From assembly GCA_028386065.3 (NCBI GenBank), contig JAKUCV010006786.1, forward strand, positions 1-64,000: a DNA stretch of 64,000 nt, in the 5' to 3' direction. Origin of the DNA: Turnera subulata. Lineage: Eukaryota; Streptophyta; Magnoliopsida; Malpighiales; Passifloraceae. Of this stretch, positions 11,187 through 22,292 are shown piece after piece. The notes under the pieces were generated by a model. It did no database searches, had not been told where the DNA came from, and saw nothing but the letters and a program-made list of their open reading frames with translations. Every line of letters starts with the position of its first letter. Position 1 is the stretch's first letter. Made by a program: the position numbers and the translations under genes.

Positions 11187-11295
11187 CTGAAATTGAATAC
11201 ACCAAAAAACAAGAAGAATTACACAAGCCGCAATAAAAGAACAATCTCCTCATTAATGAATAAAAGAACAATTTCCGCAATAAAAATTAAGAGTT

Positions 11296-11866
11296 GAGAA
11301 AACTAAAGGGGCAAAAATATGATTTAAATAGAAAACCCCTTTCTAGCTAGCGTTCTATCAGGATAGTAACATGACTGATATTGTACTCCTCTTGATATAT
11401 AGTTTATCACATTGTCCACCACCATATCTGCGTCTCGTTTGCCTCTGGTGTAACCTTGACATGACAAGCCAAGAGTACCTTGACCATTCTTCTCATATTC
11501 ACGAGCTGCATATAATTAAGACATCAGGCGTGAAAAAAAGAAAAAGAAAAGAAAAACTAAACAACGAAGCAAATCTAGGAGGAGGAGGAGGAGGAGGGTG
11601 AGGTCTCACCGATGGTAGGGATGGTGGTGACGGTTTCTCCGAGGTTGAGCTTAATTATACAAGATGGTGATCTTACCGGCCGCATCGATCGAGAGGTTAC
11701 ACCAGAGGCACTCCAAGGGAGATAGATGCGACACAACTAGCTAGAAGAGGGAGTACAATATCACTCATGTTACTATCCAGATATATATTATAGAACGTTA
11801 GGGAGGAAAGGGATTTTCTATTTAAATCATATATATATATATATATATATATGCCCCTTTAGTTTT
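11296..11866. repeat. Imperfect inverted repeat, arms of about 160-175 bp
   Basis: The left arm (11296-11457) is clearly related to the reverse complement of 11691-11866. Shared blocks include aaactaaaggggca, tgatttaaatagaaaa, cgttctat, ggatagtaacatga, gatattgtactcc and gcctctggtgtaacct. The 233-bp spacer has a GGA run. The right arm is interrupted by a long AT dinucleotide run (about 11828-11852). Confidence 0.8.
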
Positions 11867-11884
11867 CTGGATCAACTTCCCCCG

Positions 11885-12112
11885 TGGAGGTAATTAAGCA
11901 AAGCTCCTTGTATGTCTTGTTCCGTTTTTCTGGATCAACTGGTTTGCCTTTTCCTCCATCCAGCTGCAACGCCTCGTATTCTCTTCACCAGCATGAAAAG
12001 GCATGTCAAGGTTACCAGTTGAGAAAAAACAGAACATAAACATACAAGGAGCTTACCTCCCCTCCATATTTTTGCCCCTTTTTGTTTTCTCAACTTTTAA
12101 TTTTTCTAGTCC
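11885..12112. repeat. Second nested inverted repeat
   Basis: Bases around 11885-11963 (ctccttgtatgt...tctggatcaactgg) are matched in inverse orientation by about 11990-12062. The following part up to about 12112 is an inverted partial copy of the left arm starting near 11284 (ttgagaaaac...ggggcaaaaatat). With the preceding entry, this makes the 11.3-12.1 kb interval a mosaic of fold-back copies. Confidence 0.7.
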
Positions 12113-13288
12113 GCTCTGCTCACGTTTGTAGTGATATCTGTCATGTTGTATTTAAACTGATATTTAGCCTGATGCGTGCATAGGAGATGATGTCATTATT
12201 TGGCATTGATATCTTGGATTCAAATTGGTTTAAAGTGTTGATATGTATATATAGTTTTCTGGAATCCCTGCTTTTACTTCATTTCGTACAAGTTACCACA
12301 TAAGTGTATCACTTTCTTTCTTTCAGAAGGAAAGAAGCTATCGTCTGCAGGCTGGAAAGTAGAATAGCTGCCAGCCACCACAGGTAAGGTATGTGCATCA
12401 CCCTGAGATCAGATTGGGGTCTACCATTGACAGTTTCAAGTGTCACAGGCAGGCATCATATGAGGAGTTTTGAGCTCAACTGCATGCAGTGCAGGCAACA
12501 TCATCTCTTCGATCTATTAAATCACACATTATTTGGGTACATGATGTTGGGAAGTGGGGCTCTGGTCAGTGTCACTCAAGATTAAGTGAATAAGATTGGG
12601 AGATTTCACGAACATGGTATGGAGGGCAGGCAGGTAGATATTAATGCACATTTCATAAAGGTAGAAGGGTCATGGTTGGGAAGGTCATGGTTGTTGGGAC
12701 TTGGGAGAGATCATAGAAAAAAGGTGCTTTCATTCATACGAAAAAAAAAAAAGAAAATTGCAGGGAACACAAAATGGTTGTACGGTACCTGTTGTGGGCC
12801 TAAGCAAGGAGGGCCCTTGTTCTGTTCTAGGTTTAAAGTCTTTCTTAAACCCAAATTCACACATTCTGACCGACCGACTGTCTGACTGACTGACCCCATA
12901 TCAAAAATTATTGGGAAGGAAAACCCAATTAAAAATATAGTTCCAAGAAAGCCCAAACTTCATAGCATTATTAAAAGTCCGGCCCATATCCCCTATTATT
13001 ATCCTCCATTTACCTAAAGCCTTCACGAGTTGAGTCGTGCTCGCTCACTAGTCAGTCACAAGTCTCTCTGTTTGTTTGTCTATCACGACGAGACACACAA
13101 AATTCCCTTTGCAAAGACAGAAGCAGAGAGCTTCCTGAGGTGCAAGTGCAACCCAACCAAAAGGCAGATGTGGCCGACAACAACAACACCATCAACAAAC
13201 ACTTCAATCTTTTAAGGAGTGAGGATTGCTTTATTTTTATTCATTCTCTGTCGGTTTTGAGAGAGAAAAAAAAAAAAAAAAAGGGGCG
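12113..13288. other. Intergenic region and 5' leader of the KH-domain gene
   Basis: No coding exon recognised. Short frames around 12391-12960 do not match any family that I know. The right end (about 13030-13288) is the likely promoter and 5' UTR of the KH gene and ends in a 17-base A run just before the ATG. Confidence 0.45.
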
Positions 13289-16116
13289 ATGGCTCAGCGT
13301 TTCAATCAGCCCGGTGGTGGTGAGTTACCGTTTCCCCTTCCCCTCCTCCTTCCCCTTCCCCAGCCTCCCAAGCGCCGCCGCGAAGAGTCTGACTCCGAAG
13401 CTGACAGGCAACCTTCAGCTCCTCCCAAACGCCAAGCCCAAGCCCAAGCCCAGCCCCAGCCCCAGGATGTTATTTTTAGGATCCTTGTCCCCTCGCGCCA
13501 GATCGGCAAAGTTATCGGAAAACTTGGTTCTCGTATCCAGAAGATTCGGGAAGACACCAGAGCCACCATCAAAATCGCCGATCCAATCGCTGTATGCCTT
13601 CCTTCCTTCCTTCCTTCTATCGGTCTATCCCCCTTTTTCCTTTCTTTTAATTTCTTTGTGTAATGGAAATGGTGGGTGGTGGAGGGTTTCAATTCAAATA
13701 TTTTTTAAATTTTCTGGCAGCGACACGAAGAGCGCGTAATAATCATAAGCTCTAAAGAAAACGACGACGGAGCGGTTACTTATGCAGAGACCGCCTTGCA
13801 AAAAATCGCAGCTTTGATTCTTAGGGAAGATGCTGCTGGTGATGATGATGCTAAATGTAATAGTATCAGCTCTAATGCCCATGCTCTCCTTGAGGAGGCA
13901 TCATCAAATGTTGGTGCTACTGCTACTGCTACTGCTACTGCTACTGCTACCGCTACCTCGGGAGCAGCTACCGCAAGTAGTACTGCAGTCCACGTCGGCG
14001 CAAATACAATAAGGCTTCTCATTGCAGGCTCCCAAGCTGGTTCCTTAATAGGGATGTCTGGTCAAAACATTGCGAGATTGAGGGAATCTTCTGGTGCCAA
14101 CATCTCCATTCTCGCCCCTTCTCAGTTGCCCCTCTGCGCTTCTGCTTGTGAATCTGATCGTGTTGTGCAGGTCCTCCATCCCCCCACTCATCATCATACC
14201 AAGTAGTAATTACCCAATCCAATCCTGTGCTTATTAACATCCACTCCTTCCAATTTCTCTCCTCTGCTGCAGCTATGTGGAGACGTCCCTACTGTGCTCA
14301 AGGCCCTACAAGAGATTGCTTCTCATCTCAGGTCTTCTTATATGCAACCACTGTTCACTGTATATGTTTTGATTATTAATGCTCCAACTCTGTTGTGTTT
14401 CAAGCCTCGGTGTTTATCATAAGAGATGCAGCAATTGTGTGATTTCTGGTGTATCAAGCTTTCTAATTCTTCATCATTGTTGTTTAGTCCTGCTGTCACG
14501 ATAGGACTGATTGTATAACTTCTTTTGTATACATCCATTTGTTAGGGTCCCCCTAACCAAATTCAGCAATGAAATTGATTTGATTCTCAAAAAGAAAAAA
14601 AAAACTTTGTTGTGTTTCAGGGTCAACCCTCCCCGGCAAGTAATTTCGATCAGTCCCACTTACAACTATGGCATGCTTCGACCTCCTCAGCCATTTCTAC
14701 CTCCCACTTCGGGTATGTTCCTGTGTCTCAAATAGCAAAATCTTATAACTGTTCTATTTCTTACTGCTACATTTTGTAGCTGTACCAAGTTTTAATATTT
14801 TTGTGTTATAACCGCATCATCTTTAGGACAACCAATCTTGCAGCTGATTATGTAACACTGGAGATGATGGTATCGGAGACGTTGATTGGGGGTTTGATCG
14901 GCAGATGCGGCTCCAACATATCAAGGATCAGAAATGAGTCTGGAGCTGCTATCAAGGTTGGCAATTCTTAACTTAAGACCTGCAGTTTTCCATTCCCATT
15001 GTGTTGCTTTTCAGGGATTTCGACTGCAGCCACAACCTTTTTTGACATCACAAACTGCGACCAGCATGTCATTGCATTTTCCTTATCCATTTAACATCCA
15101 TACCACTCCTTACAAATGAGTTTCTTTTCCATGCTCTGGTTTTGCAGGTGTATGGCGGGAAAGGTCAACAAAAGCATAGGCAAATACAACTTGGTGGCAC
15201 TGCTCAGCAGGTAGGTTCATCTTTTAAAACGATTGCCTTTTATTTCAGTACTAATAACATGGACCCCGCTTGTTAATTTTTTGGAATATATTTTACATTT
15301 CATTGACCATAAGAACACTCGACTCTCTTCCATCATCCTTGTTAGCCACTGGCCAATAGCAATTGTCAACTATGACCACAAGCTGCCACCAATCACAGGC
15401 CACAATGCATCGGCTGCAACGTGTCACCAGCTGCTGCACATTGTCAATCGTCAACCATCATTAGCTCCCAACCCCTAACCGCCAACTATCCCGACCACCA
15501 GCAGCCATCCATTGTCTGCTGCATCACTGCTTCGCTGGTCTTACATCACCGCTAATTTTGATGACTGATTTTTTTTGCATTGCTAAAAAATATTCCAGAG
15601 GAAAATAATTACTAACCTTACTGTTCGGAAAAAAATGCACCAAGGTATTTTATAAGTGCAAGTCTAGCTTATCTGATTGCCTGATTAACTACAATGACAA
15701 CCAATTTTGGGTGATCATGTCTATTCTGGGATTTTAGTATTGCATGTGGTCATTAGAAATGATTGGGAATCTTCTGTCGACTAGATTTGTGAGTTTTGAT
15801 GGGTCTCATGATTTAAGTGCTGGTTACTTTTTAAGTTGTGCACGCTTTCCCTGATTTGGATTTTGTAGCCTTGCGCTATTATGGAGTTGGAGCAGAAACC
15901 TTTTTGCTAATTTCTGCGCGGCCACTTTGTGAAATGCTCCTCTTTCTGCCTTTCGAATATTTTTCGAGATGATCTCTTATGCTAGTGTGGATGCGTTTTC
16001 ATCAAATCTTTTGTCTTACTGAAATTGTGACCTGCTAACAGGTAGCATTGGCAAAGCAGAAGGTGGATGAATACATATATTCTCAGTTGGTACAACAAGC
16101 TGGTCCTCAGCAGTAA
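13289..16116 (+). CDS. Three-KH-domain RNA-binding protein (poly(C)-binding/PEPPER-FLK superfamily)
   Basis: Seven exons: 13289-13591, 13721-14170, 14273-14331, 14621-14712, 14844-14956, 15148-15210, 16042-16116, totalling 1155 nt and 384 residues. KH1 starts near residue 61 with the GXXG loop GKLG (77-80). KH2 is in exon 2 with loop GMSG. KH3 is in exon 5 with loop GRCG. The N-terminus is Pro- and Gln-rich with a basic KRRR patch. A (CTACTG)n run gives alternating Ala/Thr between KH1 and KH2. Relatives bind single-stranded C/U-rich RNA and act in mRNA processing, including flowering-time control; no specific target can be read here. The exon 2 donor (CAG/GTCCTC) is weak, but the conserved GDVPTVLKAL across the join supports it. 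Confidence 0.9.
13910..13962 (+). repeat. Coding hexamer repeat (Ala-Thr)n in the KH gene
   Basis: About six to seven units of GCTACT/GCTACC in exon 2 encode alternating alanine and threonine in the linker between KH1 and KH2. The linker is expected to be disordered, so length change is probably tolerated. Confidence 0.85.
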
Positions 16117-17060
16117 TTGTAAGAATCTTTAAAATACTTTTTAGAATAAGTAGAATTCATTTATTCTCTGGCTAAGCAGAACTGAATTTAAATCCTTGTT
16201 ATTCAAAATGCTCCAATATTTGAATTTTTGTTTGTCTATAAATCTCTCTAGTTTAAGTTTATCAGAGATATAATATATCGCACTTCATAATAAAAGGGTG
16301 CAAGTGTTCATCTGATTCCTGGGTATTATTGAAACAAGAGGTGTGTGATATTTTGATATCCTTGGTGTTATTCAGTTTACAGAGACGATGGAGCTGGAAT
16401 GTTTTAACTTTTCAATTCGCGATCATCATGTCAGTCTTGGTTGCTGCTCCAGATCCTGGCTCTTGATTTTAGAGGCTGTGAACATGCATGCCCAAACTAC
16501 TTGGGCATTCTCCAGTAACTGAATCCGGATCTTGCTGGGATGTTAAAATTAATGTATGTGTATTTGGGAGGTGGCTGTTAAGTTCTAAGATAGTTTATAT
16601 TCATAAACAGGGGGGCTCCATGTAAAAGCAGTGTACGTGGTCTGAAGAACTGGGTGGGTTAGTTTTATTTCCACATAATTTATGTACTTTTGGGTTATGT
16701 CATGTAACACTGATCCTGGGTGATTCAAATGGGTTTGGGTTTGGGTTTGGTGTAATGAAAAGTGGGTAAGGCTGCATTTAGGTGGCATGTTTATCAGTAC
16801 TCTCCAATCCATATGGTATATAACTAATTACGGATTCCATTTGAACTGTTTTTAGGGAATAGATTTAAGTCCTTTTTTTGGAGGGGATATGGGGTGTTTT
16901 AAGAATTATTAACTCAACCCTCCCTAATGAGTAGTACTAGCTGGTTTATAATAATTGGCGGAAAATGTTTTGAGTGGAGAAAGGTATCCAGAGGAAAAGA
17001 TTACACTATGTTTTACCTTTATGGGGAGATTTCTGAGGAGGATTGAGGGAGGCCAATCAA
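16117..17060. other. 3' flank of the KH gene and intergenic DNA
   Basis: Probably includes the KH gene 3' UTR. Around 16729-16750 there are three TTTGGG units, a telomere-like but not telomeric phrase. No coding exon recognised. Confidence 0.5.
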
Positions 17061-17073
17061 TACCACATTGTTG

Positions 17074-17948
17074 CACGTGAATCCTCCTCCTCACGTGATC
17101 CACACTGTATCTGGCACCCGCACCCATCGCCCTAATTATGCCCTGCCAATTATACTAGGACGTACTACCAGCTTGGAGGACTATACATATATATACACCA
17201 AGTAGTGTATGTTTTTTATGTCATTCGACTGATCTTGGTCATCATTGAGACATTGAGCCCTCTACATCGTAACTTACGATATATACACATGATAGATTAA
17301 CTACTTATTCTCCTCATTCTCAAATCATTGTGCGTCCTAGCAAGCCATAGCTAGTTGTCCATGCTCCGACGATGACCATGGGTCACCCTCTCTCTCTATC
17401 TATTACCACATGGTCTATTTAGAATCCATTTACCCCCGGCCACAAATTCGTCCAACCTGTTAGTGCGTGCTAGCTAGCTACGGTTAATGAGGCTCTACTA
17501 TACATACACATAAATCATGATAGAATAGATCCTACTCAGAATCACGGGGAAAAAAATAGTACAACCAATTAAGATTCTAATTAATTAGCGAAATTAAACT
17601 AGTAGGTAGTACAAACATGGGGTGCTGAAAATTTAGTGATGAGACGAGGACTTTGATCTGGTGATTTTGGGGTTTTGGGGCTTTTGATTGAATAGTACTA
17701 GTACTACTACTATACTAGTAGTAGAATAGAAGAAGAAGAAGAAGAAAGGTGGAGTGGGCAAATGATTGCAGAGAAAGTTGGATTTTGGGGGGTGTCTGTG
17801 TGTTTGTCTGGTGTTGAAACGACAGGATGAGACGCACGAGTGTCTAACACATTACACATGGGACCTACCTACCAACCTACGTGAGTTGCCAGGTGGCCAA
17901 GTTTTTAAAAAGCACGTGATGAACTCGTGCACATGTGATCCCCACGTG
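17074..17948. promoter_or_regulatory. Cluster of four G-boxes plus a CACATGTG element
   Basis: CACGTG occurs at 17074-17079, 17092-17097, 17913-17918 and 17943-17948, and CACATGTG at 17930-17937. CACGTG/CACATG are binding sites for bHLH (PIF) and bZIP factors. The cluster is 2.2-3.1 kb upstream of the HAT3-like HD-Zip II gene, a class known to be shade/PIF-regulated. The assignment as a distal enhancer of that gene is inference. Confidence 0.45.
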
Positions 17949-19920
17949 ACCTCCTTCCCTTCCCGCCCCCAACGTAAAGTAACATTACTACTAGTACTGT
18001 TCTTTTTTTTTTTTTTTGGTCGAGGTAACATTACTGCTACTACCAACACTCACCACCACCAATACGCATTGTTCATCATCATCAAAAAAAAAAAAAACTG
18101 ATTGTTCATTTTCAAACACATCCTTACTAGGAGTATTATTGATATTGATTTGTTAGTTAGGAAAATGATGACGATGGTGAGATTGAGGAGGAATACTAGT
18201 AGCTAGTAGTACTAGTAATTAAAGTGGAAGCCTAGGCATGCTTTTAATTTGTTTGGTGAAAACGTTCAAGGCCATCAATTAGCGCTGATGATAAAGTAAG
18301 TTCTTGACGGGAGAAATGATACTCCTAGTACCCAGTATTAGTAGTAGCAGTAGCTGTCATAGTACCAAAAGGTTTGTTGGAAGTACTAGTATTTAAAGAA
18401 AACAGAGATGAGAGGAAAAAAATCCGTTTAGGTTGATTAAGGGGTATAAACAGAGAAGCTAATTGGACTTGTAAATTAATTAATTCATACTACTACTAAT
18501 TAAGTGGAAACAAGTGGATTGACCGGAGTTGCAATTGCAATTGCTTGTTCCTTGTTATACTAGTATTAAGACAGTTACCCAAAAGAAGAAGAATTGAAGA
18601 ATTGAATGGGGGTGTTTGAAGAAGAGAATGTAACTCCCCTCCCCTGCAATCAAACTTTTATCTAATCCCTTATTAGAGCCCACCGCCAAACCCACACGCG
18701 CTCCATAGTTAGTACTCCTATTAAAGAAGAGTTCCTCTCCTCCTGGTCCTCCTGGGTTATTACTTATTACACAAAAACCGCAGCCAGCAGATGTAACAGA
18801 CCACAAATAAGATAGCATACGCATGGTATAATAGGATACTAGGTCCTATTAAATTACTAATTGGGTTCTGGGTTCTGGGACAAATTCATTTGATCTGTGC
18901 ATGCACACACAACAGTATTACTAGTAGTATTAGGAGGAAGGCCACCCCATATAAATATATTGTCTTGTGCCCATAATGAGTCTGCTTAGTTCTGCCACAT
19001 GATTCTATTACTCTACTACAAGCAAGCAACAGGAGCTAATTACTCACAAACCTAGCTGACATCCAAGCGCGTATATCCTACATGCACTGCAACCAAAAAG
19101 AAAACAGTCAAAACACAGCACAGACATTCTCTTTAATGGGGAGTAATAAAATCTAGTCAACGGTCAAAGAGCGATAAAAGCTACTCGTAGTAAGCTAGTA
19201 GTAGTAATTATACGGGAGGGAAGTATAAACCCAGACAATGACTTTACCATGCTCCTAAAAGCAGCAGCTTCCTTCTCTCCCCATTAATAGAAGAACTCGG
19301 TTACAAGAAAAGAAAAGAAAAGAAAAAGAAAAGTGCTCTTCTTTCAAAGTAGAAGAAAAAAACATACACACACACACACACTAATTGAAAGTTACTACTC
19401 GGGTCTTAAAAAGTGCATTTACTGCTGCTGCTGCTGTTAGCCACAACAGATTGAAATTCGAACCGAACGGTGGTCAACCCCATGGATTGTGTTGTGTTGT
19501 GTGTGTTTTGCGTGGGACAGTGCAAGACTCTGTAATGTCTAAAAGCTTTAATTAGAGGGAGTACTAGTGTAGGGGGAAGGGAAGACTGTTTAAAGTTGGA
19601 AGCCAGCCTAGGGAAAATAGGCAGAACAGAACCCATCTACATCTACATCTACATCTACTTAGTGTCTCTCTTTGCTTCTTTTTCTTTTGTTTTTGTTTTT
19701 TTTTTTTACATTTTAGTATTAGTAGTAGTAGTAATAGGGGGGTGTATAGGGGGTGTGATGAGGATGATGATTTGGGAACCAATAGGTGAGGTGACTGACA
19801 CAAGTCATGATTGAATCTATACCCCACCTGTCATTCTCTACTTTCATGTTTTTTTTTTCCTCTCTAGTACTACTACTACTAGGTAGGGAGGGAGGGAGGA
19901 GGGAGGAGTAGTAGTAGCAG
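17580..19920. other. Upstream intergenic DNA of the HD-Zip gene, rich in ACTAGT motifs
   Basis: No exon recognised. The palindrome ACTAGT and related AGTACT/TAGTAG phrases recur at least nine times (near 17600, 17697, 17992, 18195, 18210, 18384, 18557, 18920, 19563). Simple repeats of GAA, CTG and CA also occur. The AGTAGT-rich DNA continues to the TATA-like sequence at 19921. Confidence 0.5.
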
Positions 19921-19928
19921 TATATAAG
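19921..19928 (+). promoter_or_regulatory. Candidate TATA box of the HD-Zip II gene
   Basis: TATATAAG about 250 bases upstream of the ATG. A second TATATAA at 20121-20127 is only 45 bases from the ATG and would leave a very short leader, so the distal one is preferred. Both could be used. Confidence 0.4.
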
Positions 19929-20171
19929 GGAGGGGAGGGGAGTAGTCCCATCCCTTGTTTTCCAACCAGCGTGGTGGTGGTGGTGGCAAAAAGCAAGTAG
20001 TCTTAGTCAGTGACACCTCTGGTTGCAAAAACTCGGCCATTTTCATCCCTTCTTTTTCCATTTTGCTTTCTACTCTCGCTGCTCATATGTGACCCTTGAT
20101 CCTAATTGGATATATCTGTATATATAAACCCCCACCACCCCCTTCCCCACCAAACCATCAACCAACTAAGG

Positions 20172-20416
20172 ATGGGTGTAGAGGCTGATGATGGGTTGGG
20201 TCTGAGTTTGAGCTTAGGTGGTGGAGGTCCAAGTGCAGTCCTAGAGAAAGATCTCCAGCAGCAGCAGCAGCAGCAGCCATGTCTGAAGTTAAATCTCATG
20301 ATGATGTCGTCTTTCCCTCCTCATCATCACACCCTCCTCCACCACAATCACCACAGACCACCTCCCTCTTCCTTGTCCCACCTTTTTCAACCCTCCTCCT
20401 CTTCTACTGCAGGTAT

Positions 20417-20488
<72 letters not shown>

Positions 20489-21707
20489 TTCCCACTTTAT
20501 TTTCTCGCTGATCAGGACCTTGATGGTTCATTAGTCCTCATTGAACGCATGGGTTAATATTGCAGAGAGGAACGCAGATATAGTTGCAAGGACGACATTT
20601 CTGCGGAGAATAGACATGAACCGAGCGCCCCGCGTTTCAGATTGTGAGGATGAAGCCGGGGCGTCCTCTCCAAACAGCACCATTTCCAGCTTAAGCGGGA
20701 AGCGGAGCGAGAGAGAACCTGCCCCTATCGGTGAAGAGATTCTGAACCAAGCGGAAAGAGCCTCCTGCTGCTCTCAGCACGGCGGCAGCGACGATGAGGA
20801 TGGGGGTGCCGCCGGCGACGCTTCCAGGAAAAAGCTGAGGCTCACCAAGGACCAGTCCTTGCTGCTTGAAGACACTTTCAAGGACCATAATACTCTCAAT
20901 ACCGTGAGTATATATACTATACTGCCAGTGCCACTTAATTTGTTTCTTTATTTACTTACCAATTATTTCAATCAAAAAAAATTTACTTACCAATTAATAA
21001 TATCCAGTGCAGTGCAAATATACGTATATGCAATGCAGGGGGTGTTGGTTTTTTGGTTTTTAAGTGTATTGTACGTACGTACGTAATTTTGGGTTGATAA
21101 TTAATACTGGTGTTTGTGGTTTGTAGAAACAAAAACTAGCGTTGGCTAAGAAGCTGAATCTGAGGACTAGACAAGTGGAAGTATGGTTTCAGAACAGGAG
21201 GGCAAGGTAAGAGCTACTATTAATTTGGCCTCTAGGCTCTAGCTAGCTATATCGAATTGATTAAGGCTATGTTATTGTTATTATTGTTATTATTTAGTTT
21301 GTATATATTGAATATTAACCCAATATATATTGAGTGGGGATATGATGATGAGCAGGACAAAGCTGAAGCAGACAGAGGTTGATTGTGAGTATTTAAAGAG
21401 GTGCTGCGAGAATCTGAGGGAAGAGAACAGGAGGTTGCAGAAGGAGGTGCAAGAGCTAAGGGCATTGAAGCTCTCCCCTAATCATCAGCTCTACATGATG
21501 CACATGAACCCTCCCACAACCCTCACCATGTGCCCTTCCTGCGAGCGTGTTGCCCTCTCCTCTTCCTCCACTTCCTCCATCTCCTCTCCTCCAACTCCGA
21601 TTCCCGCCCCCATCCCCCTCCACAAATATCACGCTTGGCCTGCCCTCCCCATCCGTGGTCGTCAACCTCCAGTACTTGACACTGCTACCACTCCTGGCTC
21701 TTCATGA
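20172..21707 (+). CDS. HAT3: HD-Zip class II transcription factor, HAT3/ATHB4 type
   Basis: Four exons: 20172-20412, 20566-20903, 21127-21206, 21356-21707, totalling 1011 nt and 336 residues. The N-terminus has the LSLSLG EAR-type repression motif (residues about 10-16), then a poly-Gln run and a His/Pro-rich part. The class II N-terminal signature [11 protein letters not shown]...SSPNSTISS...GKRSERE follows. The homeodomain spans about 168-226 with helix 3 VWFQNRRAR. Next come the leucine zipper ([15 protein letters not shown]...) and the redox-sensing CPSCE motif (279-283). HAT3/ATHB4 proteins are nuclear repressors in shade avoidance and leaf adaxial patterning. The homeodomain has LNT before KQK where relatives that I recall have LNP. 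Intron 1 starts with a long TA microsatellite. ERNADI...ERASC favours the HAT3/ATHB4 clade over HAT4/HAT22. Confidence 0.94.
20418..20486. repeat. TA microsatellite in intron 1 of the HD-Zip II gene
   Basis: More than thirty TA units starting about six bases after the 5' splice site and filling almost half of the short 153-nt intron. Confidence 0.95.
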
Positions 21708-21952
21708 ATATATATATATATATATATAATATTACTGTAATTATCTTCATTGAGACATATATAATATCATAGGGGCAGCTAATTAAGGTCTGCGGGGACC
21801 TCTTTCCCTCCTAGTAGGAGGAGTACTACGTACTATGTTTGTAAGAGACGGTATCTAACTGGGCGATCCGATTCTATACATGTCCTATATGTGTAAGGTC
21901 ACAAACCAAAGAATCTTATTCTCTAAACCTATGTTTGGTAATGCCTACTAAG
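21708..21952. other. 3' flank of the HD-Zip II gene
   Basis: Begins with a TA run (21709-21728) directly after the stop codon and is A/T-rich. It probably contains the 3' UTR and polyadenylation region. No other feature seen. Confidence 0.5.
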
Positions 21953-22231
21953 TACTCCCTCCGTTTAGTATTAATTGTCGTTTCAGGAATTGTTGTTTGT
22001 TTTAAATTAATTGACGCATTGGTATATCCAATGCATGTCAGATTTCTTTTTCCCTCTTTATCTCTAGTGATATAACCTAAAAAGATGAGTAGTATTGAAA
22101 AAATAAATAATTGATGAAAGGTTTAATTTAGTCTTTTAATCACACTTTTTACCAGAATCAAAGTTAATGAGTGGTTTCTTAATCTTTGTGTCAAAACTTT
22201 AAACGAAAATTAATATGGAATGGAGAGAGTA
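21953..22231. mobile_element. Stowaway-like MITE, copy A (279 bp)
   Basis: Starts TACTCCCTCCGTTT and ends with the imperfect inverse complement ...ATGGAATGGAGAGAGTA, so it has terminal inverted repeats of about 30 bp and TA at both edges as target duplication. CTCCCTCCGT is the classic Stowaway (Tc1/mariner-type) terminus. No coding capacity. Same length as copy B, and internal blocks such as aagtttt...gtgccaaaacc are shared in inverse orientation. Confidence 0.88.
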
Positions 22232-22292
22232 TTCCCTCTGTTCCGTTTTAATTGACGTTTAAGGTATCTGCACACAAATCATGAAAGATAAT
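22232..22292. mobile_element. Truncated third Stowaway-like terminus between copies A and B
   Basis: Reads TTCCCTCTGTTCCGTTTTAATTGACG and then TTTAAGG, a decayed left terminus of the same MITE family, cut off by copy B after about 60 bp. It suggests that copy B inserted into an older element. Confidence 0.65.

Noticed and set aside
13140..13739. 199-residue plus-strand frame overlapping the KH gene
   Set aside because: Shadow frame of exon 1 and intron 1. The KH frame has domain homology and proper splice sites.
16729..16750. Telomere-like TTTGGG repeats
   Set aside because: Only three units, and the plant telomere unit is TTTAGGG; it is a short chance repeat.
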